Origin: an uncultured Armatimonadota bacterium
GTDB lineage: Bacteria; Armatimonadota; Fimbriimonadia; Fimbriimonadales; Fimbriimonadaceae
Length of the DNA stretch: 64,000 bases
Reading direction: 5' to 3'
Assembly (NCBI GenBank): GCA_903904815.1
Contig: CAIVDU010000064.1
Coordinates: 1 to 64,000, forward strand
Shown here: piece after piece, positions 34,620 through 43,518 of the stretch
Layout of the letters: every line of letters starts with the position of its first letter
Numbering within the stretch: the stretch's first letter is position 1
The notes under the pieces: generated by a model
Databases searched by the model: none
Told to the model about the DNA's origin: nothing
What the model saw: only the letters and a program-made list of their open reading frames with translations
Program-made: the position numbers and the translations under genes

Positions 34620-35357
34620 ATGGCCCTCATTGTGATCCCAGCAAGAATGGCGAGTACCCGGTTCCCGGGGAAGCCCCTTTGCGATCTTCTTGGTAAGCCC
34701 ATGATTCAATGGGTCGTAGAGGCTTGCCGCAAAGCCGATGTGGCGGATCAAATCCTCGTAGCCACTCCCGATCAGGAGATTGTGGACGCCTGTAGGACAT
34801 TCGGCGCGCAAGCCGTGCTGACACGAAGCGATCACCCTAGCGGTACCGACCGGATCGCTGAAGTTGCCGCGAATCACCCCGCAGATTTCTATATCAATGT
34901 GCAGGGTGACGAACCTCTGATCAACCCGGACACCATCGTCGCCTGTGCGGCTCCGCTGGATTCCGATACCACCGTGCAGATGGCGAGTGTTTTTACGATC
35001 TGTCCTCCCGAGGAGTACGACAACCCTGCGGTGGTTAAGGTAGTCACCGACCTGCACGGCGACGCCCTCTATTTCAGCCGGTATGCGATTCCCTATCCTC
35101 GAAACCATCGGGCGACGGCGGTCAAGAAACACGTCGGGATCTACGCCTATCGACGAGAAGCCGTGATGTCCTTTTCGCATTGGCCAGTGTCGCCACTCGA
35201 ACAAACGGAGAGTCTGGAACAGCTGAGATTCCTGGAGAACGGCGTCCGAATACGGATGGCGGCGGGTTTTGGGAGCGCGATGGCGGTGGACACTCCAGAA
35301 CAGGCGGAAGAGGTCCGAAAGTTGCTTGCGGCGAAGTTAAATTCGCGCGTCGAATAG
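34620..35357 (+). CDS. kdsB: 3-deoxy-manno-octulosonate cytidylyltransferase
   Basis: KdsB activates Kdo with CTP to CMP-Kdo for the inner core of LPS. The 245-aa protein begins with VIPARMASTRFPGKPL, the nucleotide-binding signature, and has LTRSDHPSGTDRIAE near residue 75, NVQGDEPLI near 98, and KHVGIYAYRRE near 175. These identify KdsB rather than other cytidylyltransferases. Its presence indicates an outer membrane with Kdo-containing LPS. It lies after a terminator and has its own TATTCT box, so it should be independently transcribed. Confidence 0.96.
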   Translation: MALIVIPARMASTRFPGKPLCDLLGKPMIQWVVEACRKADVADQILVATPDQEIVDACRTFGAQAVLTRSDHPSGTDRIAEVAANHPADFYINVQGDEPLINPDTIVACAAPLDSDTTVQMASVFTICPPEEYDNPAVVKVVTDLHGDALYFSRYAIPYPRNHRATAVKKHVGIYAYRREAVMSFSHWPVSPLEQTESLEQLRFLENGVRIRMAAGFGSAMAVDTPEQAEEVRKLLAAKLNSRVE

Positions 35358-35375
35358 CCCACCTGACTCGTAAGT

Positions 35376-35440
35376 TATACTTACCGCAGGGTTCCACCGA
35401 TCTTTGAAGCGACGTGGCTTCGGGACTCCGCGAAGCCGCT
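35376..35440 (+). promoter_or_regulatory. Promoter and start-proximal hairpin of the RelA/SpoT gene
   Basis: TATACT at 35376-35381 is a good -10 box. GGCTTCG at 35416-35422 pairs with CGAAGCC at 35431-35437, a 7-bp stem ending three bases before the ATG at 35441. If that ATG is used, the hairpin blocks its initiation region. Confidence 0.4.
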
Positions 35441-37666
35441 ATGGAAGCTCCTTATCAAATACGCCACGATTGGGAAGAGCCCGACGAACTCCACAGCCTG
35501 CTGCAAACGATTCGTGATCAACGCGCAGACGCGAATATCCAGAAGATTCGCTATGCCTTCTGGGTTGCTGAGAAGGCCCATCATGGCCAAATGCGGGCTT
35601 CTGGCGTGCCCTATATTCTTCACCCGCTCGCCGTTGCGCGCATCCTTGTCGACCTAAGGCTCGATGACGAAGCGATTATCGCTGCGCTCCTTCATGACGT
35701 CCTGGAAGACTGCCCCGAAGTCAAACCCGAGTCGATTGCAAAAGACTTCGGCGCCGACGTGCTTCACCTAGTCGAAGGCGTCACTAAACTGCAATTTAAG
35801 CCTCATGGGGACATGAATCCCCGACAGCGGGCAGCGGCGGAGACCACGAGGACGGCGGAGACACTCCGCAAAATGCTCCTGGCGATGGCCCAAGATTTTC
35901 GGGTCATGGTGATCAAACTGGCCGACCGGCTTCATAACATGACCACGCTCGATTCGCTTGCTCCAGAGAAGCAGACACGGATCGCGACCGAGACGTTGGA
36001 CATTTACGCGCCTCTGGCGGCGAGGTTGGGAATATGGCAGATCAAATGGCAACTCGAGGATTTGTCGTTTAAGGCCCTTCATCCCACCGAATTCCAGCGG
36101 GTCTCGGACCTCGTTGCCAAAACCAGGACGAGTCGTGAGGAGGATCTCAAAGAGGCAATTCTTTCCTTGAAATCGAAGTTCGAGGAGCGGAACATCAAGG
36201 TCCTCGATATCAGGGGACGGCCGAAGCACCTGTATTCCATCTTTAACAAGATGGTCAAGCAGGGGGTCCCTTTTGAGGAGATTTACGACCTTCTGGCCCT
36301 GCGTATTATCGTAGATTCGGTTTCTGACTGCTATGTGGCTCTCGGCATCGTTCACGAGTCTTACGTGCCCATGATGGCGCTGTTTTACGACTACATTGCT
36401 CGGCCAAAGCCGAATGGCTATCAATCGCTTCACACCAAGGTCTTGGGACCCAATGGCCAGGTGCTTGAGGTCCAGATTCGAACCCGTGAGATGCACGAGG
36501 TCGCAGAGCATGGCGTGGCCGCCCACTGGACTTACAAAGAGGGGAAGGCTTCGCTCGACGAAACGAAGCGGTTGAGCAACCTGCGCCAGCAGTTGTTTGA
36601 CTGGTCCAGCGACGCTACGTCCTCCTCAGACTTCCTTCGCTCCCTTTCGACCGACTTGTTCAGTGAGCAGGTGTTCGTCTTCACGCCTAAGGGCGATGTG
36701 ATCGACCTCCCCAAGGAATCAACCCCGGTTGACTTCGCGTTCCGCGTGCACACACATCTGGGCATGACGCTAGTGGGCGCGCGAATCAACGGTGTCATGG
36801 TTCCTTTGAGTACGCGCCTCTCAAACGGCGACGTCTGCGAGTTGATCACCCGTTCGAATGCATCACCCAGTCTCGACTGGTTGGAGTTCACCAAGAGCGC
36901 CCACACGCGCGCAAAGCTCCGCGGGCATTTCCGGAAGCTGACCAAGACGGAAGATGCTCAGTTGGGCCGTGATGCCCTTGAGAAGGAGCTTCGGTCGCTT
37001 GGACTGGATCCTAAAGCGTTCTTGGGGGAAGAGAAGCTCATTAAGGTCGCCGAGTCGATGGACTCAGTGGAAACTGCGGTTGATGTATTAGCCAAGGTTG
37101 GCGCGGGCCTTGCTTCAGTTCAGAGCGTGGTTGCCAAGCTCCGCGGGCCCACGACCGAACAGCCCCAGCAGGCCGACCGAATTGAAGTCACCAAGACGAA
37201 GGAAGGGAAGTTCACTCTCGTCACGAGTGGACTCGAAAATGTTTTGGTGAACCGAGCCAAGTGTTGCAGCCCCATTCCTGGCGATGAGGTAGTTGGCTAT
37301 GTTACGAGGGGTCGAGGCATCATGATTCACCGCAAAGTTTGCCCCAACGCCATGGCCTATCAATCGAGCGAACCCGAGCGATTGATCCCCTATAACTGGC
37401 CACCGGACGGACAGTCCTACTCGGTCAACCTAAAGATTATCTCGGTGAATCGCCCAGGGCTCCTGATGGATGTTTCAACCATCTTCGGAGAATCGAAAAC
37501 TAATGTGTCGGCGGCAAAGGTGAAAACGATGCCCAATCAGACCGCCGAAATCGAAGTCGCCATCGACGTGAACGACACTGCCCACCTGGCTCAGATCATG
37601 AACAAGATCTCAAACTTCAGCGACGTATTGTCGATCTTGAGAATGTTTGGGCGAACCGCGAAATAG
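35441..37666 (+). CDS. rel: Bifunctional (p)ppGpp synthetase/hydrolase RelA/SpoT
   Basis: This long RSH protein controls the stringent response. The N-terminal hydrolase domain keeps the HD motif (LLHDVLED near residue 85) and the RLHNM helix. The synthetase domain has YDYIARPKPNGYQSLHTKV near residue 320. A TGS domain (FTPKGDVIDLP) lies near 410, a Cys-containing zinc-finger-like stretch (KCCSPIPGDE) near 605, and an ACT domain at the C-terminus. Both activities are therefore expected. A GTG at 35414 with weak GAAG would add nine residues; the ATG is preferred but is covered by a hairpin. Confidence 0.95.
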   Translation: MEAPYQIRHDWEEPDELHSLLQTIRDQRADANIQKIRYAFWVAEKAHHGQMRASGVPYILHPLAVARILVDLRLDDEAIIAALLHDVLEDCPEVKPESIAKDFGADVLHLVEGVTKLQFKPHGDMNPRQRAAAETTRTAETLRKMLLAMAQDFRVMVIKLADRLHNMTTLDSLAPEKQTRIATETLDIYAPLAARLGIWQIKWQLEDLSFKALHPTEFQRVSDLVAKTRTSREEDLKEAILSLKSKFEERNIKVLDIRGRPKHLYSIFNKMVKQGVPFEEIYDLLALRIIVDSVSDCYVALGIVHESYVPMMALFYDYIARPKPNGYQSLHTKVLGPNGQVLEVQIRTREMHEVAEHGVAAHWTYKEGKASLDETKRLSNLRQQLFDWSSDATSSSDFLRSLSTDLFSEQVFVFTPKGDVIDLPKESTPVDFAFRVHTHLGMTLVGARINGVMVPLSTRLSNGDVCELITRSNASPSLDWLEFTKSAHTRAKLRGHFRKLTKTEDAQLGRDALEKELRSLGLDPKAFLGEEKLIKVAESMDSVETAVDVLAKVGAGLASVQSVVAKLRGPTTEQPQQADRIEVTKTKEGKFTLVTSGLENVLVNRAKCCSPIPGDEVVGYVTRGRGIMIHRKVCPNAMAYQSSEPERLIPYNWPPDGQSYSVNLKIISVNRPGLLMDVSTIFGESKTNVSAAKVKTMPNQTAEIEVAIDVNDTAHLAQIMNKISNFSDVLSILRMFGRTAK

Positions 37667-38119
37667 TTAGCACTCTACGACGAGCGTTACTGGCCCATCG
37701 TTGACGAGAGATACTTGCATGTCAGCGCCAAATTCGCCGGTTTCAACCGGGATACCGCTCGCACTCAGCGCAACCAGGAACCCGTCGAATAGCGACTTTC
37801 CGGCTTCAAAAGGCGCGCTTGCCGTAAAACTCGGTCGTCGACTCTTCGAGCAATCCCCGTATACGGTGAAGTTTGAGATTGCTAGAATTCCGACGGCAGT
37901 GCCCCGAGAACTCAGATCAAGGAGGGACAGGTTCATTTTTCCTTCGTCGTCGCTGAATATTCGAAGATTCACGATCTTTTCGGCGAGTTTTCTCGCTCTC
38001 GACTCGTCATCCTCTCGATGAACGGCGACGAGCAAGCAAAGTCCATGCCCACACTTTCCGACGACTTTGCCCTCAATTTCGACCTGGGCGCCCGTGACTC
38101 TCTGAACAACCGCTCGCAT
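37667..38119 (-). CDS. dtd: D-aminoacyl-tRNA deacylase
   Basis: Dtd hydrolyses D-amino acids from mischarged tRNA. The 150-aa length from the ATG at 38119 is standard. Motifs are MRAVVQRVTGAQVEI at the N-terminus, SNFTVYGDCSKSRRPSF (the usual SQF is SNF here), and VSLVNDGPVT with the cross-subunit Gly-cis-Pro motif. The longer frame to 38218 is rejected on family length. TACCTT is eight bases upstream of this ATG. The gene directly abuts the end of the RelA/SpoT gene. Confidence 0.95.
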   Translation of the reverse strand: MRAVVQRVTGAQVEIEGKVVGKCGHGLCLLVAVHREDDESRARKLAEKIVNLRIFSDDEGKMNLSLLDLSSRGTAVGILAISNFTVYGDCSKSRRPSFTASAPFEAGKSLFDGFLVALSASGIPVETGEFGADMQVSLVNDGPVTLVVEC

Positions 38120-38127
38120 CGCTCCCA

Positions 38128-38133
38128 AAGGTA
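38128..38133 (-). promoter_or_regulatory. -10-like box before dtd
   Basis: On the minus strand TACCTT is followed by eight bases and the ATG at 38119. The start was chosen independently from the family length, so the agreement is informative. Confidence 0.45.
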
Positions 38134-38217
38134 CCGCGTTGGGTGATCTTGTGGTGAAGAACGCATCTCGATCTGAGTTCGGACCGAAACGATTTAAGCA
38201 ATCGCACGTCCATTTCA

Positions 38218-38871
38218 TTGAACGAACGGCATTGGGGAACTCAAAGCGTGGTAGAAAGCAGTGTTGTGGGCATAGGAGCGTCTATTAGCGGGCGCGTAGA
38301 ACTGGATTCTGATGTCGCTCTTGTGCGACGCGCTCGTGAGGGTGAGTATGGGGCGTTCGAACAGTTGTTTGAACGACACCGCTCGCTCGTATACCGGTTT
38401 GCCTACCAGATGAGCGGCCGTCGGGATGATGCCGAAGATATGGTTCAAGAGGCCTTCGTGAGAGCCTATCAGAACCTTCATCGTTATCGTGACGAGGCAA
38501 AGTTCACGACATGGCTACTACGAATTGTTTCAAACTTATGCACGGACCAGGCGCGAATGGCTCATCGAAGAACGGCGCTTGAACAACAAGAAGCCAACGG
38601 AGCCCTCGACTGGATGACGATTGGAGATATCGATGACCCGATCGAGAACCTTGAATCAGACCGGCGCAAGGTGGTTTTGAGGAGAGCGCTCAATGCGCTT
38701 CCGATTCACCATCGTTCTGTGATCGTCCTAAGAGATCTCGAAGAGCGAGACTACAACGATATCGCTAACATTTTGGGGTGCACCACCGGCGGTGCAAAGT
38801 TGCGCGTTCTCCGAGCAAGACGTGCATTGAAAGAGCGCATGGCGCCATTGCTCGGTGAGGATCATCGATGA
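38218..38871 (+). CDS. ECF-type RNA polymerase sigma factor
   Basis: This 217-aa sigma-70-family protein of the ECF group has region 2 (FEQLFERHRSLVYRFAYQM, then DAEDMVQEAFVRAYQNL) near residues 45-90 and region 4 (LPIHHRSVIVLRDLEERDYNDIANILGCTTGGAKLRVLRARRALK in segments) near residues 160-210. Regions 1.1 and 3 are absent. A TTG at 38218 or a GTG at 38248 could be the start; the N-terminus is therefore uncertain. Its stop overlaps the ATG of the next gene, a membrane protein of the anti-sigma type. Confidence 0.92.
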   Translation: MNERHWGTQSVVESSVVGIGASISGRVELDSDVALVRRAREGEYGAFEQLFERHRSLVYRFAYQMSGRRDDAEDMVQEAFVRAYQNLHRYRDEAKFTTWLLRIVSNLCTDQARMAHRRTALEQQEANGALDWMTIGDIDDPIENLESDRRKVVLRRALNALPIHHRSVIVLRDLEERDYNDIANILGCTTGGAKLRVLRARRALKERMAPLLGEDHR

Positions 38872-39653
38872 ACGGAAAGTTCGAGGACAAACTGGTAAGA
38901 CTCGCCTTCGGAGAAACGAACGCGAAAGAGTCGGCTGCGCTAGAGAAGCAGGCCCAGTCAGATCCTGAGGCCCTGAAGACCCTAACTCACTATCGTCAAG
39001 TGCGGTCTGGATTGGACCTGCTTATCGACGTTCCACCGGACCAATTGTCCAAGGAGCGACTGAGAGACGCGATTTTAGGTCAGGGACTGAAGCCATTACC
39101 GGTTCACGATCCTGTTCGTTGGGGCTGGGCCTGGATGCCAGCAACCGCTTTTACGCTTGTTTTTGGCTGGCTGACGGTTCGTCATCTCAATGCGCCGCCA
39201 ACTCAAAATTTCCGGTCTTCTGCCGGTGAGGTCGCCTTTGTTTCGCACAAGGAATCCTCCGCTAAAGAGGCTGGACTGAATTTTGCGCCGATCCACTCGG
39301 TACCTTCTGTAACGGGCGCCCGTCATCCGGTTGCAAAATCGGACACGGTGGCAAAGCTGGTCCAGAGCCTACACGCCGCCAATAGCGATCAACGAGTGGC
39401 AACTGTGGCTGCTGGGGGAGAGAGATCTTCCGACAGCTCGTTGAAGAAGCTTGGCGATGTTTCAGCGGGTAAATCTTCCCAAGTCGCTTTGGCAAAGCAC
39501 TCCGACCCGATCGACGCTCCGGCCAACAATGCCGGAAAACTGGTGAGCATCAATTCTCCGATGGTGATGATCAATCCTGAAAAGGACAACGATTCTGGTG
39601 CGCAAAAGGCGACCGAGGTAGATAGCGCAAGCAATGTTGTCGTGGGCGGTTAA
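38868..39653 (+). CDS. Putative membrane anti-sigma factor
   Basis: This 261-aa protein has a short cytoplasmic N-terminal helical domain, LVRLAFGETNAKESAALE and DPEALKTLTHYRQVRSG, then one membrane segment near residues 88-106 (WGWAWMPATAFTLVFGWLTV), and a Ser/Lys/Ala-rich extracytoplasmic tail. The layout and the ATGA overlap with the ECF sigma gene are typical of anti-sigma factors. The HxxxCxxC zinc motif is absent, so it is not a ZAS-type. Partner identity is inferred from position. Confidence 0.8.
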   Translation: MNGKFEDKLVRLAFGETNAKESAALEKQAQSDPEALKTLTHYRQVRSGLDLLIDVPPDQLSKERLRDAILGQGLKPLPVHDPVRWGWAWMPATAFTLVFGWLTVRHLNAPPTQNFRSSAGEVAFVSHKESSAKEAGLNFAPIHSVPSVTGARHPVAKSDTVAKLVQSLHAANSDQRVATVAAGGERSSDSSLKKLGDVSAGKSSQVALAKHSDPIDAPANNAGKLVSINSPMVMINPEKDNDSGAQKATEVDSASNVVVGG

Positions 39654-40695
39654 TCTCCTTGCTCTCGTCGCGGTCAACTCTGGGACCGTCGTGTCCGACC
39701 TTTCTCCCCGGGAGGCTGAAGTATGGCAGCGGCTTCAGAAAGGGTTTGTAACTCTCGAGAATACGGGCGTCCCTTCGGGCACCGCCGCGCTCATTGACCC
39801 TTCCGGCCTGTTCATCGCCCACCGGTCTTCCATTTCGGGCCCCGTGCTTGAGGGAAGACTTTCCAGCGGCCGGACAATTCGGTTTGTTTCCATTGGTCAA
39901 GATTCGCTCACTAAATTGGTTTTGCTTCAGGCGCAAAACTGGAGGGCCGAGTTTGGATTTCCCGTTCGTGTCCCTGACGGTGACGAAGCGGGACACGGCA
40001 TGGTCTTTGCCGTTTTACCGTCCGGCCCCATTCGGGCAGCGTTTACCAAGCTCAATCGACCAGGATTTGTCCAAGCCGAGCGCAGAGTTATTCCACTCAA
40101 CGAGGTGCAATTTGAAGCTCCTCTGGATGGATGTGCGGGCGCCCTGCTCGTCGACGAAGATGGAGAACTGCTGGGGGTTCTCGGCGCAACTCTCAGCCGC
40201 AACGGCATTCAGGACGCACTTAACATGTCTAACAGTCAGGCCAGGGCTGGCGGGGCCGTACCCTTTCTCAACAATGTTCAGGGTCGGGGTCCTGCATATG
40301 CTCCCGGTCCGGTGGAACGCATTCTTAAGGGCCAGCAGAGAATGGGCCCCTCCGACCTAATGGTGGCCTATTCGGCTGGCGTAACAGTCCTAAAAAAGGT
40401 CGTAGATGGCTTCCGAAGTCCTGATCACCACGTCGGCTACCCGTCACTAGGATTGCTCTGCAAAGACACTCCTGGGGGTGGCGCGCTCGTGCAAGCCGTT
40501 CAACCGGATTCTCCCGCCGACCGGGCCAAAATCCAACCAGGAGACATTCTGTTGTCCATCGCTGGGGAGCAGATTCGCAATCAGGTCGACTTCGCCCTCG
40601 TAATGCTGAGACAAACTGCGGGCGACAAGATCCTGGTTCACTTCCATCGGAACAACCGATCAATCGTCCAAGAAGTCATCGTCGGGCACAGCTAG
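39634..40695 (+). CDS. HtrA-like PDZ protein lacking a recognisable protease triad
   Basis: This 353-aa protein has a signal peptide, a trypsin-like beta-barrel region and a C-terminal PDZ domain near residues 265-350 (VQPDSPADRAKIQPGDILLS). In the barrel the HtrA nucleophile site GNSGG is replaced by GCAGA, and the catalytic His and Asp positions appear as Ser and Thr in my by-eye alignment. It is therefore probably a pseudoprotease binding peptides in the periplasm. The gene overlaps the anti-sigma gene by 20 bases, which places it in a sigma/anti-sigma/sensor unit similar in logic to the DegS system. Confidence 0.8.
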   Translation: MLSWAVNLLALVAVNSGTVVSDLSPREAEVWQRLQKGFVTLENTGVPSGTAALIDPSGLFIAHRSSISGPVLEGRLSSGRTIRFVSIGQDSLTKLVLLQAQNWRAEFGFPVRVPDGDEAGHGMVFAVLPSGPIRAAFTKLNRPGFVQAERRVIPLNEVQFEAPLDGCAGALLVDEDGELLGVLGATLSRNGIQDALNMSNSQARAGGAVPFLNNVQGRGPAYAPGPVERILKGQQRMGPSDLMVAYSAGVTVLKKVVDGFRSPDHHVGYPSLGLLCKDTPGGGALVQAVQPDSPADRAKIQPGDILLSIAGEQIRNQVDFALVMLRQTAGDKILVHFHRNNRSIVQEVIVGHS

Positions 40696-42425
40696 CCCGG
40701 GATCTGATAGTCCTTCAGATGAATCTTGAGGGAGCGATTTCCCCTCCACTCTTCAACGGCTGGTTGCAAGATCATGTCCACGACTTCGCCAGCCCCGGTT
40801 GCCGCGAGTCTCTCTCCGATATTGAAGGCGATGCCCTCTTTGCTTGGGGAGTCGCCGCACTTGAGGCTAACCTTTGCGTGCTGCGGGCTCTTGGTAGGAA
40901 TGACTTGGGCGAGGGTAACGCCTCGTGCTACGAAGAGTGGCTCGGGATTTGCCGCCCCAAACGGCTCCAGTCGTTCGAGCGCTTCGGCCGAAGCCATCGT
41001 CAGTTCGTCAAAGCCGACTTCGACATCGGCACTGATCGTCGGCACGAAGTCCTCTGGGAGGAGCCGCTCGGCGGCGTAGTGGTGCAACGAATCGCGAATC
41101 TGGTCAATCTTGTCAATGTGGAAAGAGCATCCTGCCGCCATCGCGTGACCGCCGCCGGACAGAAACAGATCAGGGAATGCCCGAATAGCATCGGCGAGAT
41201 GGAATTTTGGAATGGTCCGCGCAGACCCTTTGCAGATACCCGTTTCCGGGTCAACCGTGAGCACAAACGTCGGTCGACGAAACTGTTCGACGAGTCGGCC
41301 AGCCACGATCCCCACGATGCCAGCATGCCAACTTGGGTCCTCGACAAGGATGACATTCTTCAGAGCGTATCCGCGATCCAGAACCCGCGTTGATGCTTCT
41401 TCTATGGTCCGGTTCTGCTCGAGCTTGCGGGCCGTGTTGACTTCTTCGATCTTCCTAGCCAAACTCGCCGCCTCTGTGGGGTCGTTTTCAAGCAGGAGCT
41501 TAAGCGCGATCGCGGCGTCGTCGATCCTTCCTGCCGCATTGAGTCGAGGTCCGATCACAAACCCCACGTGATAGGCGCGCAGCGCGCGATTCGACTCTAC
41601 GCTGATCTTGGCTTCGCGCATCAAAGCCTGTAATCCAACCTTTTTGGTATCTGCCAGCCGTTCTAGGCCGAACTTGGCAATGATTCGATTTTCGGAAACG
41701 AGCGGCATGACGTCCGCAATGGTGCCAAGGGCGGCTAGGTCGAGGAACGCTCGGTAGTATTTATCCCGGTCGAGTCCCAGCTCTTGAGTGAGTCCCGCGC
41801 ACAGCTTAAAAACAACTCCGACACCACTGAGCTCGTCGAACGGATATTCAGAATCCTCTCGATGAGGATTCACGATCGCTTGAGCCGCAGGAAGGTCGTG
41901 GCCAATCGAGTGGTGATCGGTCACCACTACGCGCATGCCGGCCTCCCCGGCCATCGCAACCTGCTCGTGAGCGCTGATCCCAACGTCGCACGTCAAGAAT
42001 AACTTGGCGCCCGCTTCTCTTGCCGCATCCACGGCGGTTCGATGGATGCCGTATCCCTCTCGCATTCGATGGGGTACGTGAGTTTTGACCTGGCAACCGA
42101 TCGCTGAGAGAAACCGATTAAAGAGGGCTGCGCTGGTCACTCCGTCTACATCGTAGTCGCCATGGACAAAGATGAGCTCTTTGCGCTCTCTGGCCCCTAG
42201 AATCTCTGCCGATGCCTTGGCGTAGTCAGGCAATAGGCGAGGGTCGAACAAGTCATCCAGCCTTGGGTTGAGAAATCGATTGGCATCCTCCGGGTCCGCG
42301 TAACCGCGCTGAACGAGTAGAGCGGCGACAATCGACGGGACTCCGAGCTCCTGAATGAGGCGTTGCTCAGCGTCTCGATTTCGCGGTTGGACGGTCCAGT
42401 GGGTGAGGGCCTGATGGATGGCCAT
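40692..42425 (-). CDS. recJ: Single-stranded-DNA-specific exonuclease RecJ
   Basis: RecJ degrades single-stranded DNA 5' to 3' in recombination and mismatch repair. The 577-aa protein has the DHH-family motifs: HGDYDVDGVTSAALF near residue 85, DHHSIGHDLPAA near residue 168, and the DHHA1 motif GGGHAMAAGCSF near residue 425, then an OB-fold C-terminus. The acidic residues in these motifs bind manganese. The last four bases overlap the end of the convergent PDZ protein gene. It lies downstream of nusG with a hairpin between. Confidence 0.96.
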   Translation of the reverse strand: MAIHQALTHWTVQPRNRDAEQRLIQELGVPSIVAALLVQRGYADPEDANRFLNPRLDDLFDPRLLPDYAKASAEILGARERKELIFVHGDYDVDGVTSAALFNRFLSAIGCQVKTHVPHRMREGYGIHRTAVDAAREAGAKLFLTCDVGISAHEQVAMAGEAGMRVVVTDHHSIGHDLPAAQAIVNPHREDSEYPFDELSGVGVVFKLCAGLTQELGLDRDKYYRAFLDLAALGTIADVMPLVSENRIIAKFGLERLADTKKVGLQALMREAKISVESNRALRAYHVGFVIGPRLNAAGRIDDAAIALKLLLENDPTEAASLARKIEEVNTARKLEQNRTIEEASTRVLDRGYALKNVILVEDPSWHAGIVGIVAGRLVEQFRRPTFVLTVDPETGICKGSARTIPKFHLADAIRAFPDLFLSGGGHAMAAGCSFHIDKIDQIRDSLHHYAAERLLPEDFVPTISADVEVGFDELTMASAEALERLEPFGAANPEPLFVARGVTLAQVIPTKSPQHAKVSLKCGDSPSKEGIAFNIGERLAATGAGEVVDMILQPAVEEWRGNRSLKIHLKDYQIPG

Positions 42426-42443
42426 GGCGTTGGATCAATAGGA

Positions 42444-42476
42444 ACGGCTCCCCAAGAGTTTGCTTAGAGGAGCCGT
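42444..42476 (-). other. Hairpin between nusG and recJ
   Basis: ACGGCTCC at 42444-42451 pairs with GGAGCCGT at 42469-42476 around a 17-base loop. On the minus strand no U-tract follows, so it is probably not a full terminator; partial readthrough from nusG into recJ is possible. Confidence 0.45.
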
Positions 42477-42508
42477 GTGAACGGAAGGCTGAAGATTGTA
42501 AAGCTAGT

Positions 42509-43036
42509 TTAGAGCTTCTCGACCTGGTTGAAGTCCAACTCGACGGGAGTGTCGCGGCCAAAGATGTTGATAAGCACTTTGAGTTTTTCGCGGTCCGCGT
42601 TGACTTCCTCGATCTTTCCGGTGAAGTCGCTGAAAGGACCTTCGACGACTCGAATCGCGTCTCCCTTGGTCCAGGAAACCTTGGGAGTTTCCTTGCTGGC
42701 TTCAAGGTTCGTCATGATCCGCCGAACTTCATACTCTTCCAGCGGAACAGGCTTGTTGCCGCTCTGGACGAATCCGGTTACGCCACTTGTGGACTTAACA
42801 AGCTTGAAGGTCTCGTCGGTCAACGACATCTGGATGAGGATGTAGCCAGGGAAGACCTTGCGGTCCATCTCGTAGCGTTTCCCGTTGCGAGTCTGCATTT
42901 CTCGCTCGGTAGGAATCAGGACTTCGAAAATATCGAGACCCCAAAGGCTTTCCACCTGAGCGCGCCGTGTTAAGACGTCCTTAACTTTATTTTCGTGACC
43001 CGCGATGGTGTGTACTGCGTACCATGATTTCGGCAT
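42509..43036 (-). CDS. nusG: Transcription termination/antitermination protein NusG
   Basis: NusG binds RNA polymerase, suppresses pausing and couples to Rho or ribosomes. The 175-aa protein has the NGN domain, beginning SWYAVHTIAGHENKV and including FPGYILIQM, and a C-terminal KOW domain with GDAIRVVEGPFSDFTGKIEE. The length is standard. It lies three bases downstream of secE, the usual secE-nusG order; ribosomal protein genes that often follow are replaced here by recJ. Confidence 0.97.
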   Translation of the reverse strand: MPKSWYAVHTIAGHENKVKDVLTRRAQVESLWGLDIFEVLIPTEREMQTRNGKRYEMDRKVFPGYILIQMSLTDETFKLVKSTSGVTGFVQSGNKPVPLEEYEVRRIMTNLEASKETPKVSWTKGDAIRVVEGPFSDFTGKIEEVNADREKLKVLINIFGRDTPVELDFNQVEKL

Positions 43037-43039
43037 GGT

Positions 43040-43309
43040 TTACACGTGCCCCTTTGTAAGAAGCTTGATCATTGTGTCGAAGAAGTAGCCCATCGTCGAA
43101 AGGATGAAGACAAGGACAGAGCACACGATGAGGACAACGCCAGTCAATCGGTTCGTTTCTGCCTTCGACGGCCAACTAACTTTCTTCATCTCCCGAACGA
43201 CCTCGTTGAGGAAGCCCTTGAGGCCTCTTCGCGAGGTTGGAATCGGTAAGGATCCTGGAGACTTTCGCGGTTCGCCGCCGCCTTGGGGAGTCGATGCTAT
43301 GTTCGCCAT
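43040..43309 (-). CDS. secE: Protein translocase subunit SecE
   Basis: SecE stabilises SecY in the translocon. The 89-aa protein has a Gly/Pro-rich N-terminus, the amphipathic FLNEVVREMKKVSWPSKAE motif near residues 33-51, and one membrane helix near residues 57-80. That is the minimal single-span form. The upstream TAGAAT (minus strand, about 43354-43349) may be its -10 box with a 33-base leader. No tRNA-Trp or rpmG lies upstream, unlike in many genomes. Confidence 0.95.
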   Translation of the reverse strand: MANIASTPQGGGEPRKSPGSLPIPTSRRGLKGFLNEVVREMKKVSWPSKAETNRLTGVVLIVCSVLVFILSTMGYFFDTMIKLLTKGHV

Positions 43310-43456
43310 TTACGTTCAGGCCCTCGCCAGGTGCGTGGGGGATATCTCATTCTACCCCCTGAATCGCCGCATCAGGACATTTGGCCACCCTGCGAATTGC
43401 GACTAATGCGATTGTGAGGGCTTCAAGTATTGCACTTGGCTCTATCGCGCGTTAAA

Positions 43457-43486
43457 GTAGATCATTCGATCTGCTCTTGGCAGATC
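43457..43486 (+). promoter_or_regulatory. Palindrome upstream of the PadR regulator
   Basis: AGATC ATTC GATCT at 43459-43472 is a perfect palindrome, extended by an outer G-C pair, with an extra CAGATC half-site at 43481-43486. It lies about 45 bases before the regulator and could be an autoregulatory operator. Confidence 0.3.
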
Positions 43487-43518
43487 ACACAGGATCTCCT
43501 GAAGAGTGCTTAACAAAT

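Noticed and set aside
43310-43518. tRNA-Trp upstream of secE
   Set aside because: Many genomes have one there, but no cloverleaf or T-arm sequence is visible.
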